From positions 62,001 to 126,000 of the forward strand of contig NZ_JALDNB010000011.1 of the NCBI RefSeq assembly GCF_022699665.1: a DNA stretch of 64,000 bases, written 5' to 3'. The number at the start of each line of letters is the position of its first letter. The stretch's first letter is position 1. The notes under the pieces are model-generated. The model saw nothing but the letters and a program-made list of their open reading frames with translations, searched no databases and was not told the origin of the DNA. The translations under genes and the position numbers were made by a program. This document shows positions 8,143-17,607 of the stretch, piece after piece. The stretch is from Chryseobacterium aahli (GTDB lineage: Bacteria > Bacteroidota > Bacteroidia > Flavobacteriales > Weeksellaceae).

Positions 8143-9678
8143 ATGCTGATTAAAATTTATGGAAGTTCCATCTTCGGAGTCTCTGCACAGACTATCACAA
8201 TAGAAGTAAACATTGATACTGGTGGAGTAGGATATCACCTTGTTGGTTTGCCCGATAATGCTATTAAAGAAAGCAGTTACAGGATTTCTGCTGCACTGAA
8301 AAACGTGGGATACAAAATTCCCGGAAAGAAAATTACGATCAATATGGCACCCGCAGATTTGAGGAAAGAAGGTGCTGCCTATGATTTGAGTATTGCCATC
8401 GGAATTTTAATTGCTTCTGATCAGATTTTGGGTGAAAATGTACAGGATTACGTCATTATGGGTGAGCTTTCACTCGATGGAAGTCTGCAACCCATAAAAG
8501 GTGTTCTGCCGATTGCCATTCAGGCGAGGGAAGAAGGTTTTAAAGGAATTATTTTACCGAAACAAAATACAAGAGAAGCAGCCATCGTCAATAATTTGGA
8601 TGTGTATGGCGTTGAAAATATCAAAGAGGTTATCGATTTTTTTAATGAAGGAAAGCCTTTGGAGAAAGTTATTTTAGACACCCGAAAAGAATTTCAGGAT
8701 AAAATAAACAGTTTCCCATTTGATTTTTCTGAAGTGAAAGGTCAGGAAACTGCCAAAAGAGCAATGGAAGTTGCTGCAGCGGGTGGCCACAATATTATTC
8801 TCATTGGTCCGCCGGGAAGCGGAAAAACTATGCTGGCGAAAAGAGTTCCGAGCATTTTGCCGCCACTTACTTTAAAGGAAGCTTTAGAAACCACAAAAAT
8901 ACATTCCGTGGCAGGAAAAATGGGAACGGAAACATCTTTGATGACGGTTCGGCCATTCCGCAGCCCGCACCACACAATTTCTGACGTTGCCTTAGTCGGT
9001 GGTGGAAGTTATCCCCAACCCGGAGAGATTTCATTGGCTCACAATGGTGTTTTGTTTTTGGATGAAATGCCTGAATTTAAACGAACAGTTTTGGAAGTCA
9101 TGCGCCAGCCATTGGAGGATCGTGAAGTAACCATTTCCAGAGCGAAATTTACAATCAATTATCCTTCAAGTTTTATGTTGGTGGCTTCAATGAATCCAAG
9201 TCCGAGTGGATATTTTCCCGATGATCCTAATAATACGTCTTCGGTTTTTGAAATGCAGCGGTATATGAATAAGCTTTCGGGACCACTTTTAGACCGAATT
9301 GATATTCATGTTGAGGTTCAGAAAGTTGAGTTTGAACAATTGGCGGCGAAAAGAAAAGGTGAAAAAAGTGAAGACATCAGAAAACGTGTTTTGATTGCCC
9401 GTGAAATACAGAATGAACGATATAAAGATTTATCGATCAGTTATAATGCTCAAATTGGTTCCCGCGAATTGGAGAAGTTTTGCGAGCTGGATGACGCATC
9501 TTTTAACCTCATCAAAATGGCGATGGAAAAACTAAATCTTTCTGCAAGAGCGTATGACCGAATTCTTAAAGTGGCAAGAACGATTGCCGATTTGGAAGAA
9601 TCTGAGAATATTTTGTCGCATCATATTTCTGAAGCGATACAGTACAGAAGTCTGGATCGGGAGTTTTGGAATGTTTAA
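8143..9678 (+). CDS. YifB/ComM-type Mg-chelatase-like AAA+ ATPase
   Basis: 511 residues, full length. The N-terminal ChlI-like domain (about 20-165) includes GYHLVGLPDNAIKES and the MAPADLRKEG segment. The AAA+ core has Walker A GPPGSGKT (about 222-229), the FRSPHHTIS motif, Walker B-like VLFLDEMPEF and the arginine region LLDRIDIHVE. The C-terminal Mg_chelatase_C domain follows (about 400-505). ComM of this family is a hexameric helicase that promotes branch migration during natural transformation; dprA in the same window fits a competence role. Confidence 0.92.
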   Translation: MLIKIYGSSIFGVSAQTITIEVNIDTGGVGYHLVGLPDNAIKESSYRISAALKNVGYKIPGKKITINMAPADLRKEGAAYDLSIAIGILIASDQILGENVQDYVIMGELSLDGSLQPIKGVLPIAIQAREEGFKGIILPKQNTREAAIVNNLDVYGVENIKEVIDFFNEGKPLEKVILDTRKEFQDKINSFPFDFSEVKGQETAKRAMEVAAAGGHNIILIGPPGSGKTMLAKRVPSILPPLTLKEALETTKIHSVAGKMGTETSLMTVRPFRSPHHTISDVALVGGGSYPQPGEISLAHNGVLFLDEMPEFKRTVLEVMRQPLEDREVTISRAKFTINYPSSFMLVASMNPSPSGYFPDDPNNTSSVFEMQRYMNKLSGPLLDRIDIHVEVQKVEFEQLAAKRKGEKSEDIRKRVLIAREIQNERYKDLSISYNAQIGSRELEKFCELDDASFNLIKMAMEKLNLSARAYDRILKVARTIADLEESENILSHHISEAIQYRSLDREFWNV

Positions 9679-9731
9679 AATTAAACCTCAACATTAAAAA
9701 ATTAATACACCAAAACTCAAAATATAGCAGC

Positions 9732-11450
9732 ATGAATATTTCACAAAATTGGGTGTCTCAATTTTCTTGCCTGTTTTTCTTTTTTTTCATCACAACTTTA
9801 TATTCTCAAAAAAGATATCATTCAGAATATAATGGAACGGTGAATCAAATTCTGAAAACATTGCATTATGAAACAAACGATAATGTAGATTCTCTTAATG
9901 CCATTCTGAAGCATTCGAATAATGTATGTATGCAAACATTGGCATTACATTATGATGCATCCATTGATTATTTATTAAGAAATGAACTTGATAAAGCAGA
10001 GAAAAAATCATTGGAATGCATAGAAAGGGCTAAAGTCAATCAATCTAAAATGGACTCCGATTGCTATCGAAGTATTGTAAGAATGTCCGCAACAAGGCTT
10101 TTCTATATTTATCGGAGAAAAGCAGAATATGATAAAGCCTTTAAAGTGGTTTTAGCTCACAAAAAAGAAATTGAATATTCAGAGTTTCTTTCATTTCTAG
10201 CCATCAATCAATTTGACTTACAACATTATAACAAAGCAATTGAGAAATTTAATTTGTGTCTACGAAAGACCCAACCAGAGCATCCGGATTATTTAAGCAG
10301 AACAGCAAATATTCACAACTTTCTCGGAGATACTTTTATACAGGAGTATAAAAAGACACAAAATAAAAACTATCTGGATTCTGCCGACAAGCACTATCGA
10401 ATGTCATTTGTTAACGGAAATAAATTTAATAAAAATGATTCTTACAACTCTGCATTATATAATTCGAGATTGGCAAAAACAGAATATTATAAAAATAATC
10501 ATTCTAAGGCAATATCATTTTACAAATTATATTTTGACCACCCGATTATGCAAGAAAACTCATTTACTTATCAAGCATATTGTATAGGGCTGGCAGAAAA
10601 TTACCTACAGCTTAAAAAAGCTGATCTAGCATTAAAATATTTAATAAAATTAGATTCTGCCTATGTTTTAAAATCAGGAACCGAACAATTCTACATCGAG
10701 GGATTGAGTGCTTATATGGATGCCTATCAGCAGAAAGGAGACGATAATAAAGCATTGCATTATGCAAAATTGTATTTAAATGAAATCAAAAAATTAGAAT
10801 CCAGCAAAGAAAAAGCTCATGAAGTAATGAGTCTTTTTAATATTAAGGAATCTAATGAAAAAGCTCAACAAATTATCAATTCAAAGAATCGCTGGCTCAT
10901 TTTTCTCTTTATTACAGGAATCGTTTTAAGCATTATAATAGGTGCTATTTATATTCATCATTTGCAGACAAGCAAAAAAAATGCTTCTAGTATGCAGATT
11001 ATTACGTCTGTAGAAGAACAAACTGAGTTGAAAGATATTGCACTTTCTCTTAAATTAACAAAAGAAAATTCTGAAAAATCAAAATACCTTACGGATAATA
11101 AAGGGTTTGAGCAAATGCAGAAAAAACTTTTAAGGATGGAAAATAGTAAAGAATTTCTCAATCCCGATTTTAAACTTTCTTATCTGGCAAAAAAATTAGG
11201 AACCAATACGGCATATCTCTCTGCATTTTTCAACGATTATCTTAATAAAGGCTTCAGTCAATATGTACAGGAAAAAAGGATAGAATATTTGCTTAAACTT
11301 TTAGATAACGAAAAGATATATCACAAATATACAGTACAGGCAATTTCAGAACATATAGGATATAAAAGTACTTCTGCATTCACAAAAATATTCAAAAAAC
11401 ATACAGGTGAGAATTTTTCATCTTATTTAGAAAGGTTGAGATTTAATTAA
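9732..11450 (+). CDS. Membrane TPR protein with C-terminal AraC-type helix-turn-helix
   Basis: The frame is open from 9666 (overlapping yifB), but the ATG at 9732 gives a normal signal peptide (MNISQNWVSQF...LYSQ) and is preferred, for 572 residues. Order: signal peptide, periplasmic TPR repeats (about 30-370), one membrane helix (LIFLFITGIVLSIIIGAIY), then a cytoplasmic AraC/XylS HTH domain of about 100 residues. This one-protein sensor-regulator design is common in Flavobacteriia. It lies 171 bases upstream of the giant surface protein gene on the same strand, so that gene is a plausible target, by inference. Confidence 0.8.
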   Translation: MNISQNWVSQFSCLFFFFFITTLYSQKRYHSEYNGTVNQILKTLHYETNDNVDSLNAILKHSNNVCMQTLALHYDASIDYLLRNELDKAEKKSLECIERAKVNQSKMDSDCYRSIVRMSATRLFYIYRRKAEYDKAFKVVLAHKKEIEYSEFLSFLAINQFDLQHYNKAIEKFNLCLRKTQPEHPDYLSRTANIHNFLGDTFIQEYKKTQNKNYLDSADKHYRMSFVNGNKFNKNDSYNSALYNSRLAKTEYYKNNHSKAISFYKLYFDHPIMQENSFTYQAYCIGLAENYLQLKKADLALKYLIKLDSAYVLKSGTEQFYIEGLSAYMDAYQQKGDDNKALHYAKLYLNEIKKLESSKEKAHEVMSLFNIKESNEKAQQIINSKNRWLIFLFITGIVLSIIIGAIYIHHLQTSKKNASSMQIITSVEEQTELKDIALSLKLTKENSEKSKYLTDNKGFEQMQKKLLRMENSKEFLNPDFKLSYLAKKLGTNTAYLSAFFNDYLNKGFSQYVQEKRIEYLLKLLDNEKIYHKYTVQAISEHIGYKSTSAFTKIFKKHTGENFSSYLERLRFN

Positions 11451-11621
11451 TTGTTAATTAGATCGTTATGTCTTTTTTTGCTTGTTCTTTTTTATAAAAT
11501 AGCACATCTATCATACAGTGATAATAGAATCCCCACTTTAATTTTGTCTTTATTTCAGTATAGGTGTCACCGAAAAACCTTCAATAGAGTAGGATTTTAA
11601 ACCATTTTACAAAAATTACAG

Positions 11622-14600
11622 ATGAAAAAAATTACTTTACTTTTTCTGCTGTTTTGTGCCATGCTAGTCAGTGCACAAAGCCCGTTATCGAAATTTACAA
11701 CCGCTATTTCAGGAGCAAATACAGTGAATTTCACGAATACAAGTACAGGAAGTCCTACTTCTTTTGCTTGGGAATTTACAGGAGGTACACCCTCTACCTC
11801 TACAAGTCCTAATCCTAATGTTACGTATACGGCGGCTGGAGTTTATACGGCTAAATTGACGGTGAGTAACGCTTCGGGAAGTTCTATTTCTACAAGAACA
11901 GTCAAAGTAACAACAGGAAATATTATTGATTTAAGTTCCGGAAAAAATAATGACGGAACACTAATGCCGGATGTAGATGCATCAGACACCGATTGGACCT
12001 ATACAGACCCAAATGGTATTGTAAGTACGCCGGTAACGCGTTATGCTGCTACTGCTGCAGGGTGGTCTTCAGCATCTACAGGAGGAATTGCAGGAGCCTC
12101 AAGATGGATAACTGGAAATAACGTAATTAATGGTTATCATTATTATGTAAATAAAGAGTTCGAAATACCGCAGGGATCCACAGCCGTGCTAAACTTAAGG
12201 TCTTTATCGTTCGTACGCAACTGGACTTTTTTGGTGAAAAAAAATGATGACGGTACTCTCACTGAAACACAGATAACAGCAACGACATGGATGAGCGACG
12301 GGGCAAAAGGATGGCTGAATTCGAGGAGTCCAGAAGTTGTAAACTATCCTCTGACACCGGGTAAATATTATATAAAAGTTCAGCTTTATACTAATAATAC
12401 AGGTCAGAGACAAGCAATTGACGTGAATGCAAATGTAAATTTTGGCTATGGTTTTACATTTTCGCCAATCGCAGATTTTTCTGCTAATCCTACCTCTACC
12501 AATGTAGGAAGTAGTGTGCAATTTACCAACCTTTCAGGAGGAACACCTTCTTCGGTTTCCTGGAATTTTGAAGATGGCGCAAATATTCTGACATCCACAC
12601 AAAACAATCCAAGTATTGCGTTTTCTACTGTTGGAAGTCATTATGCAGAACTTTTAGCAGATTACAGTAGCGGATTATTATCTTCATTAAAGATAAATAA
12701 TTATATCCAGACGACTCAGCTTGATGCTCCAATAGTTGCTGTCACACAGCCCACCTGTAATCTTTCTACTGGTTCTATCACCGTTACTTCTCCAATTACA
12801 GGAGTAACTTACAGTTTTGATAATGGAGTAACTTTCCAATCAACTAATTCTGTTTCAGGTCTTATTTCGGGAACTTATTTGGTGAGAGTAAAAAATATGC
12901 AGGGAGCGGTTTCAGATGCAACAAGTGTTACTATAAATCCAGGTCTTGCTGTTCTAAATACACCTGTATTAACCATTGTACAACCCGCATGCCCTGTCAA
13001 TACAGGCAGCATTACTATTACTTCTCCAGCTACAGGAGTAGAGTACAGTTTTGATGGAGGAGTGACTTACCAGGCTTCTAATATTAAAGTGGGTCTTGCA
13101 GCTGGAACTTATACCATTATGGTAAAGAATACAAATGGTTGTACATCTTCTGCATCAGCAGTTATTAATTCCGTAGACTGCAGAGAGTGGACTTTAGCGC
13201 CCAACTCTTATATTTTTACAGGGAAAGACCAAAATAATTATGAGGTAGACGGAATTTATATCCCCGTAAAAAAGGCTTTTGTCATGTGGAAAAATAATTC
13301 CAAGCTTAATAACCAAACGCTTAGCGGGATAATGACAGCCACTGTGTATTGGCAAGATGTACCAGGATTGATAAAAAGTACTGGTGCAAATTATTCTTTG
13401 GTCTTATCGGATGCCAACAATAACGAGGAAACAAAAATACAAGTCCCAATTGATAAATCTAAAGGCTATGGTAATGCTGTAGTGGCTTTGCACATGGGGT
13501 CAAATGGTAACACCACCGATCCTATTGTTTGGAGTTGGCATGTCTGGGTAACAGACGACCCAAGTAATGGCCCTTCTTTTGGTCATTCTGCTGGTAGAGG
13601 ATTAGAGTTCATTAATGGGGACAGCGTAAATAATTATTATAATGCTACGACTAGTAAGATATTTACCCCCAAATATATGGATAGAAATATGGGTGCAACC
13701 GATACTGGTTTTGTTTTAAAAAACGGAGTTTATACCCCAAGTCTTAAAGGTAATAAATCAGGAGGATTAATGTACCAATGGGGCAGAAAAGATCCGATGC
13801 CACCGCTGGTTTATAAAGATGGTACCTTTTATGACGTAATAGGAGAGGTGGGTGTAGTAAGATCAAAAGATGCTAGTTACAAACAAAATAAGACTTCTCC
13901 TACCAGTTTAAAAATTTTCGAGTATGCTAATGGAACAGGATATTTTATCCCTACGGTTGCTGGAGTTAAAAATAATATCAGCCAATCTGTTAACAATCCA
14001 TTGAAGCCTATCTATAATGGAAGTAGTAGTATAAAAACTTGGTTTGCAGGCAATTCGTATGATAATCTATGGTCTGATAACTCAAAAGGAGAATATGATC
14101 CAAATGGTGATTTGTATTCTCGTGTTAAAGGCTATCTTCCAAAGTCTTCCTTTGATCCATGTCCTAATAAATGGAGAATCCCGTCTGTACTTTCCAGTAG
14201 AACAGTTTTACCTATCAACTTTTATCCTTTTGGGCAGAATATTACTGCCACTGGTAGTACAATACCGACTGCTGGTGTCATTAAAGCTATTAATTTTAAA
14301 CCAAAAGGACTTTCGACTCTGAATGGAGGTAATGATAAAATATATAATGGTATTAAAGCATATCCGCATATTGGCTTTGATTTATCAAATATTGGTAATC
14401 CTAACGATGGAGGTTCTTCTAATATGGGTTTTATGGTGGGAACAGGGAGATACGGAGTAAGAGGTACTGTTGGATTTATACCTTATTTTTCAGATACACA
14501 TCAAATTTTTCTATGGACAGCCACAATAGGCAATGATAGTGGCAGCACAGGTAATATGAATTTCATGCCAAATCAAATGGTGTTTACCCCAGATCCTGGA

Positions 14601-16673
14601 AACCCAGCCCGTCCAGATGCTGCCAACTATTCTAATATGATAGGTAATTATAGTATTAATTTTACTACAAGTGAAGTTAACGAAACACAAGCTATGAATG
14701 CTTGTAGATGCATGCAGGATCCCTATGCGGATAATACAATTAATCCTTCAACTTCTTCGTCTTTTGATTTCCCTACAGAATATCTCCCTATCTCTCCCAG
14801 CACACCAGGTATTTATTCTAACGGATTATCAAATCCCAACTCTTATGTATTAGTGAAATCTACATCAGAGCAAATTGTAAAAACAGAAATATCTCCGAAT
14901 AATTTTGTTGATGGCATTCCGATTAATAAGGCTTTTGCAGTGTATAATAATTACCTGTCAGATCACCAGTTGCCAGCATTTGATAATTTAAAGGTAAATG
15001 TATATTGGACAACAGATCCAGGCTTAATAACAAATATAAAATTAAATCAACTGCCATCTTCCATAGCAGATCTTGATAATACAGTGATTAATGTAAAAGT
15101 AGCTGCAGGAAAATCTGGAAATGCTATTGTCTCTCTACATAATGGCAGTATCAGTAATCCTGTTTTATGGAGTTGGCATATTTGGGTATCTAATACAGAT
15201 CCTACTGCTAACGCAATCACTTACAAAACAGAAAAAGATGATATATTAGAAACAGATGGCATACTACACGGGGATGTAATAAACTATGTAGGCTTTACCA
15301 ATTCTGGAGAAAAATCACAAACCAATATCTTTATGGATAGAAATCTAGGTGCTATTGATGTTTTGCCAACTCCTACACCAGATGGTAATGGTAATTATTT
15401 TCCATCATCTTCAGAATTGGCACTAGTAAAAAACTCGGGGGGCTTACAATACCAATGGGGGCGAAAAGACCCAATTCCTACCTTTGTGTCGCCAGGCTAT
15501 AATATTGGAAATATAAATGTATCTCCTGGCGTTGCTCAGAATGTTTATATATCATCTTTGGGGCCAGATGCTCAAGGTAATTTATCTGCTTCGTCTTTTA
15601 ATACAACACCCGTTACTGGAAACTCTTATAAAAGTACGTATGCAAAGTTGTATAATGATGCAAGTGCCGGTATCACAACATATGATTCCCCTTCTGATAC
15701 TAAACAAACAAAGATTCGAAACCATCTTAGAAAATCAATAGAAAAGCCCTTTACTTTTTTTCATCAAAATATAAAAAACGCTGGCGTATTTCAGGATTGG
15801 CTTTTAGATGAACCCAATGCGATGCCAAACAGATGGGGACATGCCGATTCTAAATCTCCTTTCGATCCGTGCCCTTGTGGATGGAGAGTGCCTGATAGCG
15901 GAGTTCCTAATGCACGATATGATGGAAATGGAATCAAAGGAGATTCTCCATGGTATTTTGGTGGTTATAATACAGGCTCTGAGAGTATCTATAAGTATTA
16001 TAGCTATGGCATTTTTGAATCTAATAAACAAAGTATAAAACAAAATGGTGGACCCTATCCAGGAGTTGCTATAAAAGATGCCATTCCTATTAATGGAAAT
16101 TATATAAGGTATGGAATTTCCTTTGGTGTTCCGTCAGAAGATTTTAAAATTGGAAATATACCTTATACTGGTATTAGAGGTGCTTTTGAAAAAGATTTGG
16201 GCAACTTTGCATTAGCATATGGTTATGCTGGGCTTTGGACTTCTAGTTTAAATGAAACATACCTAGGTGGGGCTAATGCTTTGTTTATGAATAGAACCTT
16301 GCAATTACAGACAAAAGTAGCAAACGATCCATATACTGCCATGAACGTGCGTTGCGTAAAAATAGACCCTACAGCAAGTACGGTTATTGCAAAACAACAT
16401 TCACCAAATACAGAGCTATTAAGAGAAGTTGCAAGACCAACTGTAGAATCAGAAGAAAAACTTTTCCCAATCCCTTTTAAAGATGAGTTACATATTACAG
16501 CCAATAAAGAAATTAGCTATTTACTTTATGATATGAGGGGGGCTTTAATTGGCTCGGGTAAGTTTATCAATAAAAAAGTGAATCTTTCCCATCTTCTGCA
16601 AGGTGTGTATATTATTAAATTGATAGATATATCTGAAAACAAAACCACTACCAAAAAAATTATTAAAAACTAA
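11622..16673 (+). CDS. Giant surface protein: PKD domains, SprB-like repeats, two FISUMP-like halves, T9SS tail
   Basis: 1683 residues. Signal peptide 1-19 (MLVSAQS). Two PKD-like domains lie near 25-105 and 285-365. Two SprB-type repeats near 375-530 share GSITVTSP.TGV and TYSFD or EYSFD. Two long homologous halves follow (about 535-1050 and 1070-1600), each with WSWHVWV/WSWHIWV, MDRNMGA/MDRNLGA, YQWGRKDP and FDPCPxxWRVP-type motifs as in Fibrobacter major paralogous (FISUMP) domains. A type A sorting tail closes it (LFPIPFKDELHI to KIIKN). It is probably a cell-surface adhesin or binding protein. A TAATTTTG -7-like box lies at 11539-11546. Confidence 0.82.
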   Translation: MKKITLLFLLFCAMLVSAQSPLSKFTTAISGANTVNFTNTSTGSPTSFAWEFTGGTPSTSTSPNPNVTYTAAGVYTAKLTVSNASGSSISTRTVKVTTGNIIDLSSGKNNDGTLMPDVDASDTDWTYTDPNGIVSTPVTRYAATAAGWSSASTGGIAGASRWITGNNVINGYHYYVNKEFEIPQGSTAVLNLRSLSFVRNWTFLVKKNDDGTLTETQITATTWMSDGAKGWLNSRSPEVVNYPLTPGKYYIKVQLYTNNTGQRQAIDVNANVNFGYGFTFSPIADFSANPTSTNVGSSVQFTNLSGGTPSSVSWNFEDGANILTSTQNNPSIAFSTVGSHYAELLADYSSGLLSSLKINNYIQTTQLDAPIVAVTQPTCNLSTGSITVTSPITGVTYSFDNGVTFQSTNSVSGLISGTYLVRVKNMQGAVSDATSVTINPGLAVLNTPVLTIVQPACPVNTGSITITSPATGVEYSFDGGVTYQASNIKVGLAAGTYTIMVKNTNGCTSSASAVINSVDCREWTLAPNSYIFTGKDQNNYEVDGIYIPVKKAFVMWKNNSKLNNQTLSGIMTATVYWQDVPGLIKSTGANYSLVLSDANNNEETKIQVPIDKSKGYGNAVVALHMGSNGNTTDPIVWSWHVWVTDDPSNGPSFGHSAGRGLEFINGDSVNNYYNATTSKIFTPKYMDRNMGATDTGFVLKNGVYTPSLKGNKSGGLMYQWGRKDPMPPLVYKDGTFYDVIGEVGVVRSKDASYKQNKTSPTSLKIFEYANGTGYFIPTVAGVKNNISQSVNNPLKPIYNGSSSIKTWFAGNSYDNLWSDNSKGEYDPNGDLYSRVKGYLPKSSFDPCPNKWRIPSVLSSRTVLPINFYPFGQNITATGSTIPTAGVIKAINFKPKGLSTLNGGNDKIYNGIKAYPHIGFDLSNIGNPNDGGSSNMGFMVGTGRYGVRGTVGFIPYFSDTHQIFLWTATIGNDSGSTGNMNFMPNQMVFTPDPGNPARPDAANYSNMIGNYSINFTTSEVNETQAMNACRCMQDPYADNTINPSTSSSFDFPTEYLPISPSTPGIYSNGLSNPNSYVLVKSTSEQIVKTEISPNNFVDGIPINKAFAVYNNYLSDHQLPAFDNLKVNVYWTTDPGLITNIKLNQLPSSIADLDNTVINVKVAAGKSGNAIVSLHNGSISNPVLWSWHIWVSNTDPTANAITYKTEKDDILETDGILHGDVINYVGFTNSGEKSQTNIFMDRNLGAIDVLPTPTPDGNGNYFPSSSELALVKNSGGLQYQWGRKDPIPTFVSPGYNIGNINVSPGVAQNVYISSLGPDAQGNLSASSFNTTPVTGNSYKSTYAKLYNDASAGITTYDSPSDTKQTKIRNHLRKSIEKPFTFFHQNIKNAGVFQDWLLDEPNAMPNRWGHADSKSPFDPCPCGWRVPDSGVPNARYDGNGIKGDSPWYFGGYNTGSESIYKYYSYGIFESNKQSIKQNGGPYPGVAIKDAIPINGNYIRYGISFGVPSEDFKIGNIPYTGIRGAFEKDLGNFALAYGYAGLWTSSLNETYLGGANALFMNRTLQLQTKVANDPYTAMNVRCVKIDPTASTVIAKQHSPNTELLREVARPTVESEEKLFPIPFKDELHITANKEISYLLYDMRGALIGSGKFINKKVNLSHLLQGVYIIKLIDISENKTTTKKIIKN

Positions 16674-16690
16674 TTTTTTACAATGATTTT

Positions 16691-16728
16691 AATCCGTCTC
16701 AATTGATTTTTGAGGCGGATTATTTTTT
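16691..16728 (+). terminator. Intrinsic terminator of the giant surface protein gene
   Basis: AATCCGTCTCAA (16691-16702) pairs with TTGAGGCGGATT (16710-16721), with one U-G pair, followed by ATTTTTT. Confidence 0.88.
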
Positions 16729-16861
16729 GCTATTCCAAAACAATTGTTAATCAAAATACGTATCATACAGATTGAAAATTGATTGATTCCCAATGCTTCT
16801 GGCAAACAAGCAATAAATGTTTTTGTCAAAATAGAATTGAACAAAAAGTGAAGAGTGATAA

Positions 16862-17074
16862 AACTTTTTTCCCCCAAATCCTGTAAGTAATACATTATTT
16901 ATCGGTGCAAATAACGATAAAGACTATTACTATCAAATTTATAATATGTCAGGACAGCTTGTGAAGACGGGTAAGTTTGAAAATAAGCAGACTAATGTTT
17001 CTTCTTTAGTTTCCGGAGCTTATTTAGTTAGAGTTAATGATTCTGAAGCTGTTGATAAAATCATAAAACAATAA
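16862..17074 (+). pseudogene. Orphan T9SS type A sorting tail (gene remnant)
   Basis: A frame of 70 codons with no start and an in-frame stop just before it encodes a complete sorting tail: FPPNPVSNTLFIGA, YYYQIYNMSGQLVKTGKF, then VSGAYLVRVND and a final KIIKQ. No signal peptide or cargo part exists upstream, so it is the 3' remnant of a lost secreted protein. It lies after the terminator of the giant gene and just before a strong terminator of its own. It is related to, but distinct from, the intact tail of the gene upstream. Confidence 0.8.
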
Positions 17075-17110
17075 TCAGAGGAGATATGAATTAATTCAAA
17101 AACAAATTAA

Positions 17111-17150
17111 AACGATGCCCCTAAATTTATAATTTGGGGGCATCGTTTTA
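17111..17150. terminator. Strong hairpin terminator, possibly bidirectional
   Basis: AACGATGCCCC (17111-17121) pairs with GGGGCATCGTT (17137-17147), with additional AAAT/ATTT pairing inside. It is flanked by A-rich and T-rich runs, so it can act on both strands. It probably ended the lost gene whose tail survives upstream. Confidence 0.85.
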
Positions 17151-17206
17151 TATAAATAAAATGTCTTAAAATTCCCCTTTTCCTCACCAAAATCATTGGA
17201 TATTTT

Positions 17207-17411
17207 TTATTTTTCAGGTTTTTTCAATCCAATAACATATTCTTTTTTATGGTTGTTGCTCAATTGATCAAAGATCTCTTTGGTCGATTTATTTTCATTA
17301 AAAACCTTAAGAAGATTATCAGAAATTTCAATAGTTCTTTCTTCCTTATCTTATGTATGAAACGGAGCCTCATCACCGAAAGTTTTTCCAAACTTTTTTT
17401 GCTTAAGCTAA
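17207..17411 (-). pseudogene. Degenerate protein fragment, weakly like the end of YdeI-type proteins
   Basis: On the minus strand a coding-like stretch reads KKFGKTFGDEAPFHT, a stop (TTA at 17351-17353 on the plus strand), then DKEERTIEISDNLL, KEIFDQLSNNHKKEYV and a stop at 17207-17209. The LS..HKKEYV segment recalls the C-terminal helices of YdeI/OmpD-associated proteins, but I am unsure. No start codon is visible. The adjacent 17412-17557 also holds a short open stretch (FVESLFLWKKFMRT) that could belong to another lost gene. The 900-base gap 16674-17607 is therefore mostly gene debris. Confidence 0.35.
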
Positions 17412-17557
17412 AATCTGATATTCAGATTTTAATTTTGTTAGACTTTCACAATATTCAACCATGTCATCGAATAAGGCGTTGGTTCGCATAAATTTCTTCC
17501 ACAGAAAAAGAGACTCTACAAAGGCAGCATTCAAAGTCCTTTTACTAATATCATAAA

Positions 17558-17588
17558 AAAAGAGAGCCAATAAAATCAGCTCTCTTTT
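17558..17588 (-). terminator. Intrinsic terminator of the RCC1 protein gene
   Basis: AAAAGAGAGC-type arm (17558-17567) pairs with GCTCTCTTTT (17579-17588). On the minus strand the stem is followed by a T-run. It lies 20 bases after the stop of the gene at 17608. Confidence 0.82.
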
Positions 17589-17607
17589 CTTAATATTGGT
17601 ATTGAAA

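Noticed and set aside
9666..9731. N-terminal extension of the TPR-AraC gene overlapping yifB
   Set aside because: It has no family-like sequence, and the ATG at 9732 starts a proper signal peptide.
11481..11621. Promoter call upstream of the giant T9SS gene
   Set aside because: TAATTTTG at 11539 fits the -7 pattern but no TTG is present at the -33 position, so it is mentioned only with the gene.
17249..17491. 80-codon plus-strand frame in the debris region
   Set aside because: It is antisense to the coding-like minus-strand debris, has no recognisable features and is probably chance.
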